Below, one piece after another: positions 62,817 through 64,000 of a stretch of DNA of 64,000 nt. Within the stretch, counting starts at the first letter, position 1. Every line of letters starts with the position of its first letter. Both the position numbers and the translations under genes were made by a program. Where the stretch lies: the NCBI RefSeq assembly GCF_022406875.1, contig NZ_CP023018.1, forward strand, positions 841,575-905,574, read 5' to 3'. The notes under the pieces were generated by a model. It saw only the letters and a program-made list of their open reading frames with translations. It made no database searches and was not told the DNA's origin. This DNA comes from Ectothiorhodosinus mongolicus (GTDB lineage Bacteria; Pseudomonadota; Gammaproteobacteria; Ectothiorhodospirales; Ectothiorhodospiraceae).

Positions 62817-62854
62817 TGGGGTTACTCCACAGAAAACAATGGAGTCGTACCCCA
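62817..62854. repeat. Imperfect palindrome between the two small RNAs
   Basis: TGGGGTTACTCCA (62817-62829) and TGGAGTCGTACCCCA (62840-62854) pair imperfectly around a 10-base loop. It shares GTCGTACCCC with the perfect palindrome at the engB stop and so appears to be a diverged member of the same repeat family. Confidence 0.6.
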
Positions 62855-62858
62855 GTGT

Positions 62859-62968
62859 AAAAAAAGCCCCGGCCAAAAGACCGGGGCAATCTTGGGCTCG
62901 ACTTGGGGAGTCAGAGCAACCCGCTCAGGGGGTAAGCGGGCAGCGCTCAGGGGAGAGCGCTTACCCGT
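62859..62968 (-). ncRNA. Small RNA candidate B with C-rich hairpin loops
   Basis: A transcript of about 105 bases is predicted on the minus strand. Its stems are AGCGCTC/GAGCGCT (62942-62961) with loop TCCCCT, CCCGCT/AGCGGG (62920-62940) with a CCCCC-containing loop, GCTC-GACT/AGTC-GAGC (62896-62917) with loop CCCCA, and a terminator GCCCCGG/CCGGGGC (62866-62887). Seven T follow at 62865-62859. A promoter with 17-base spacing lies just upstream. C-rich unpaired loops typify RNAs such as sX13 and ErsA that pair with Shine-Dalgarno regions. The engB-flanking location, transcribed toward engB, matches the Spot 42/ErsA locus. Confidence 0.78.
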
Positions 62969-62972
62969 TATG

Positions 62973-63001
62973 ACTCTAGTGCAAAAACAAAGTTCCCTCA
63001 A
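62973..63001 (-). promoter_or_regulatory. Sigma-70 promoter of small RNA candidate B
   Basis: On the minus strand TTGAGG (63001-62996) and TAGAGT (62978-62973) are exactly 17 bases apart. Initiation is expected around 62966-62968, immediately before the first hairpin. Confidence 0.7.
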
Positions 63002-63244
63002 AAATCACATTGTGGTGTAGGCCACACTATGCCCATAAGTCGTATTCGCGAAGTGCTCCAAGCTTTCCTGCTTGTGGGCCATCGACTTAAAACTGCAACG
63101 CGCATGCCCAAGAACTTAAACAGGATGTTCATAGGCCTTTCAAGAAACTTCCATCGGCATTAAACATTCGCGCGTCAAGCTGCGCCCTGGGTTGCAGGAC
63201 ATGTCGTCCTGTTGATTTCACTTGACCTTGGGGAGCACCCTGTA
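63002..63244. other. Leader/promoter region of the right-hand porin gene
   Basis: No coding frame is supported. It contains TGTGG/CCACA (about 63012-63027) and CAGGAC/GTCCTG (about 63195-63211) hairpins and the porin ribosome site GGGGAG (63230-63235), 9 bases before the ATG. The porin transcription start could not be placed; several poor -35/-10 pairs exist between 63060 and 63180. Confidence 0.5.
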
Positions 63245-64000
63245 ATGAAACGTAAACTACTGCTTGCAGCAATGATCTCTGCGGGTATGGCCATGCCGGC
63301 CATGGCCGACACCACACTTTATGGCCGCGCCAATCTGTCGGTTGATTACTTGGACGACGGCAAAGACTATTCGGAAGTCAACGTCTCGAGTAACTCCAGC
63401 CGCTTGGGCTTCAAAGGCGAGCGCGACTTTGGTGTCGTTACCGGCATTTTCCAGATCGAAGGCGAAATTTTATTTGACACGGGCAGTGACAACACGGACA
63501 TCTCTAGCCGCGATACTTTTGCAGGCATTAAAGGTGACTGGGGCATGCTGCGTATTGGCAAGTTCGACACGCCCTTCAAGAGGGCTCGCGGTCCTGCCAA
63601 TTTCTTTGGTGACATCGTTGGTGACATGCGCAACTTAGCTCGGACCACCGACTTTGGCCGCTTCGATGAGCGCTTTAAGAACAGCATTCATTATCGCAGC
63701 CCCTCGATGAGCGGTTTGGTGCTTGATTTGCAGTACTCCCCAGAAACCAGTGACGCCGATACTAGTGATGGAAACAAGCGTTCGGCCGTCAGCACGTCTC
63801 TAAGCTATAGCAGCGGCCCCTTCCGCGCAGCCCTGGCTTTCGAGCAGCAGGGTATCACCGCTACTAGTATGGATGACTTCACAGCTGATGCCATCCGTCT
63901 TGCTGCCTCCTATCGAGTTAGTAGCGATCTCACTTTGGGTGGCTTCTATCAGCAATCAGAGCGCACTCGTGACGTCACTACCGCCACCAAAGGTGATAAG
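63245..64000 (+). CDS. Outer-membrane porin (3' end outside window)
   Basis: The 5' part of a Gram-negative porin, 252 codons to the window edge. A signal peptide (KRKLLLAAMISAGMAMPAMA) precedes beta-strands such as DTTLYGRANLSVDYLDD, SSRLGFKGERDFG and DWGMLRIGKFDTPFKRARG, the last being the family segment leading to the constriction loop. It is only distantly similar to the porin at 42.5 kb. It starts at ATG 63245 after a G-rich ribosome site that is complementary to a loop of the neighbouring small RNA. Confidence 0.92.
   Translation, partial: MKRKLLLAAMISAGMAMPAMADTTLYGRANLSVDYLDDGKDYSEVNVSSNSSRLGFKGERDFGVVTGIFQIEGEILFDTGSDNTDISSRDTFAGIKGDWGMLRIGKFDTPFKRARGPANFFGDIVGDMRNLARTTDFGRFDERFKNSIHYRSPSMSGLVLDLQYSPETSDADTSDGNKRSAVSTSLSYSSGPFRAALAFEQQGITATSMDDFTADAIRLAASYRVSSDLTLGGFYQQSERTRDVTTATKGDK

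Noticed and set aside
62626-62973. 115-codon plus-strand open frame across the small-RNA region
   Set aside because: It runs through both terminators and the inter-RNA palindrome, has a low-complexity Pro/Gly/Arg composition dictated by the stems, and matches no family.

Overview
The window reads as a stretch of a moderately GC-rich gammaproteobacterial chromosome, densely coding on both strands. Gene orders such as gatCAB beside mreBCD, rpe-gph-trpEGDC, yibN-grxC-secB-gpsA beside envC-ctpA-yibQ, mnmG-rsmG-parAB-atpIBEFHAGDC-glmUS, and coaBC-dut-argB opposite pyrE-xth are typical of that class. A BCCT betaine-type carrier, a bacterial sucrose synthase, a fructokinase, an MscS channel and an unusual carbamoyl/amide gene set point to a halophile or halotolerant organism. 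An Ectothiorhodospiraceae-like lineage is a reasonable guess but is not proven here. No tRNA, rRNA, CRISPR, prophage or transposase gene was seen.

Layout. 1-8.3 kb: gatB (cut by the window edge), gatA, gatC, divergent mreBCD, a ChaN-like protein, rnd and a cold-shock gene. 8.3-14.1 kb: uup, an uncharacterised P-loop ATPase paired with a divergent MetA-type acyltransferase, a CBS protein and a YhiN-type flavoprotein. 14.1-24.5 kb, minus strand: trpCDGE-gph-rpe-methyltransferase-purK-purE, gpsA-secB-grxC-rhodanese, then an ArsR-type repressor with the dithiol pattern of persulfide sensors. 24.5-27.8 kb, plus strand: envC-ctpA-yibQ. 27.8-42.3 kb, minus strand: glmS, glmU, the complete F1Fo ATP synthase operon with a strong promoter, parB, parA, rsmG and mnmG. 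42.4-45.1 kb: a porin and a BCCT carrier. 45.4-50.9 kb: xth, pyrE, argB, dut, coaBC and an MFS transporter.

50.9-61.9 kb is the most interesting stretch. Sucrose synthase and fructokinase flank a tightly coupled plus-strand operon. The operon encodes an N-carbamoylase-type M20 hydrolase, an isochorismatase-fold amidohydrolase, an aspartate-carbamoyltransferase-like enzyme, a glutamine-dependent asparagine-synthetase-like amidotransferase and MscS. The transferase keeps its carbamoyl-phosphate site but has lost the aspartate-binding loop. I propose that the operon makes and recycles a carbamoylated amino-acid amide osmolyte. The obvious candidate is N-alpha-carbamoyl-L-glutamine 1-amide, a solute known from halophilic Ectothiorhodospira but, to my knowledge, without assigned genes.

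62.0-64.0 kb: after engB comes a 656-base non-coding region. It holds two tandem, structurally homologous small-RNA candidates on the minus strand with C-rich hairpin loops and intrinsic terminators. A GTCGTACCCC-type palindrome lies at the engB end of the region and a second one between the RNAs. The site corresponds to the engB-adjacent locus that carries Spot 42, ErsA or sX13 in other gammaproteobacteria. One predicted RNA is perfectly complementary over nine bases to the Shine-Dalgarno region of the adjacent porin gene, which is cut by the right edge.
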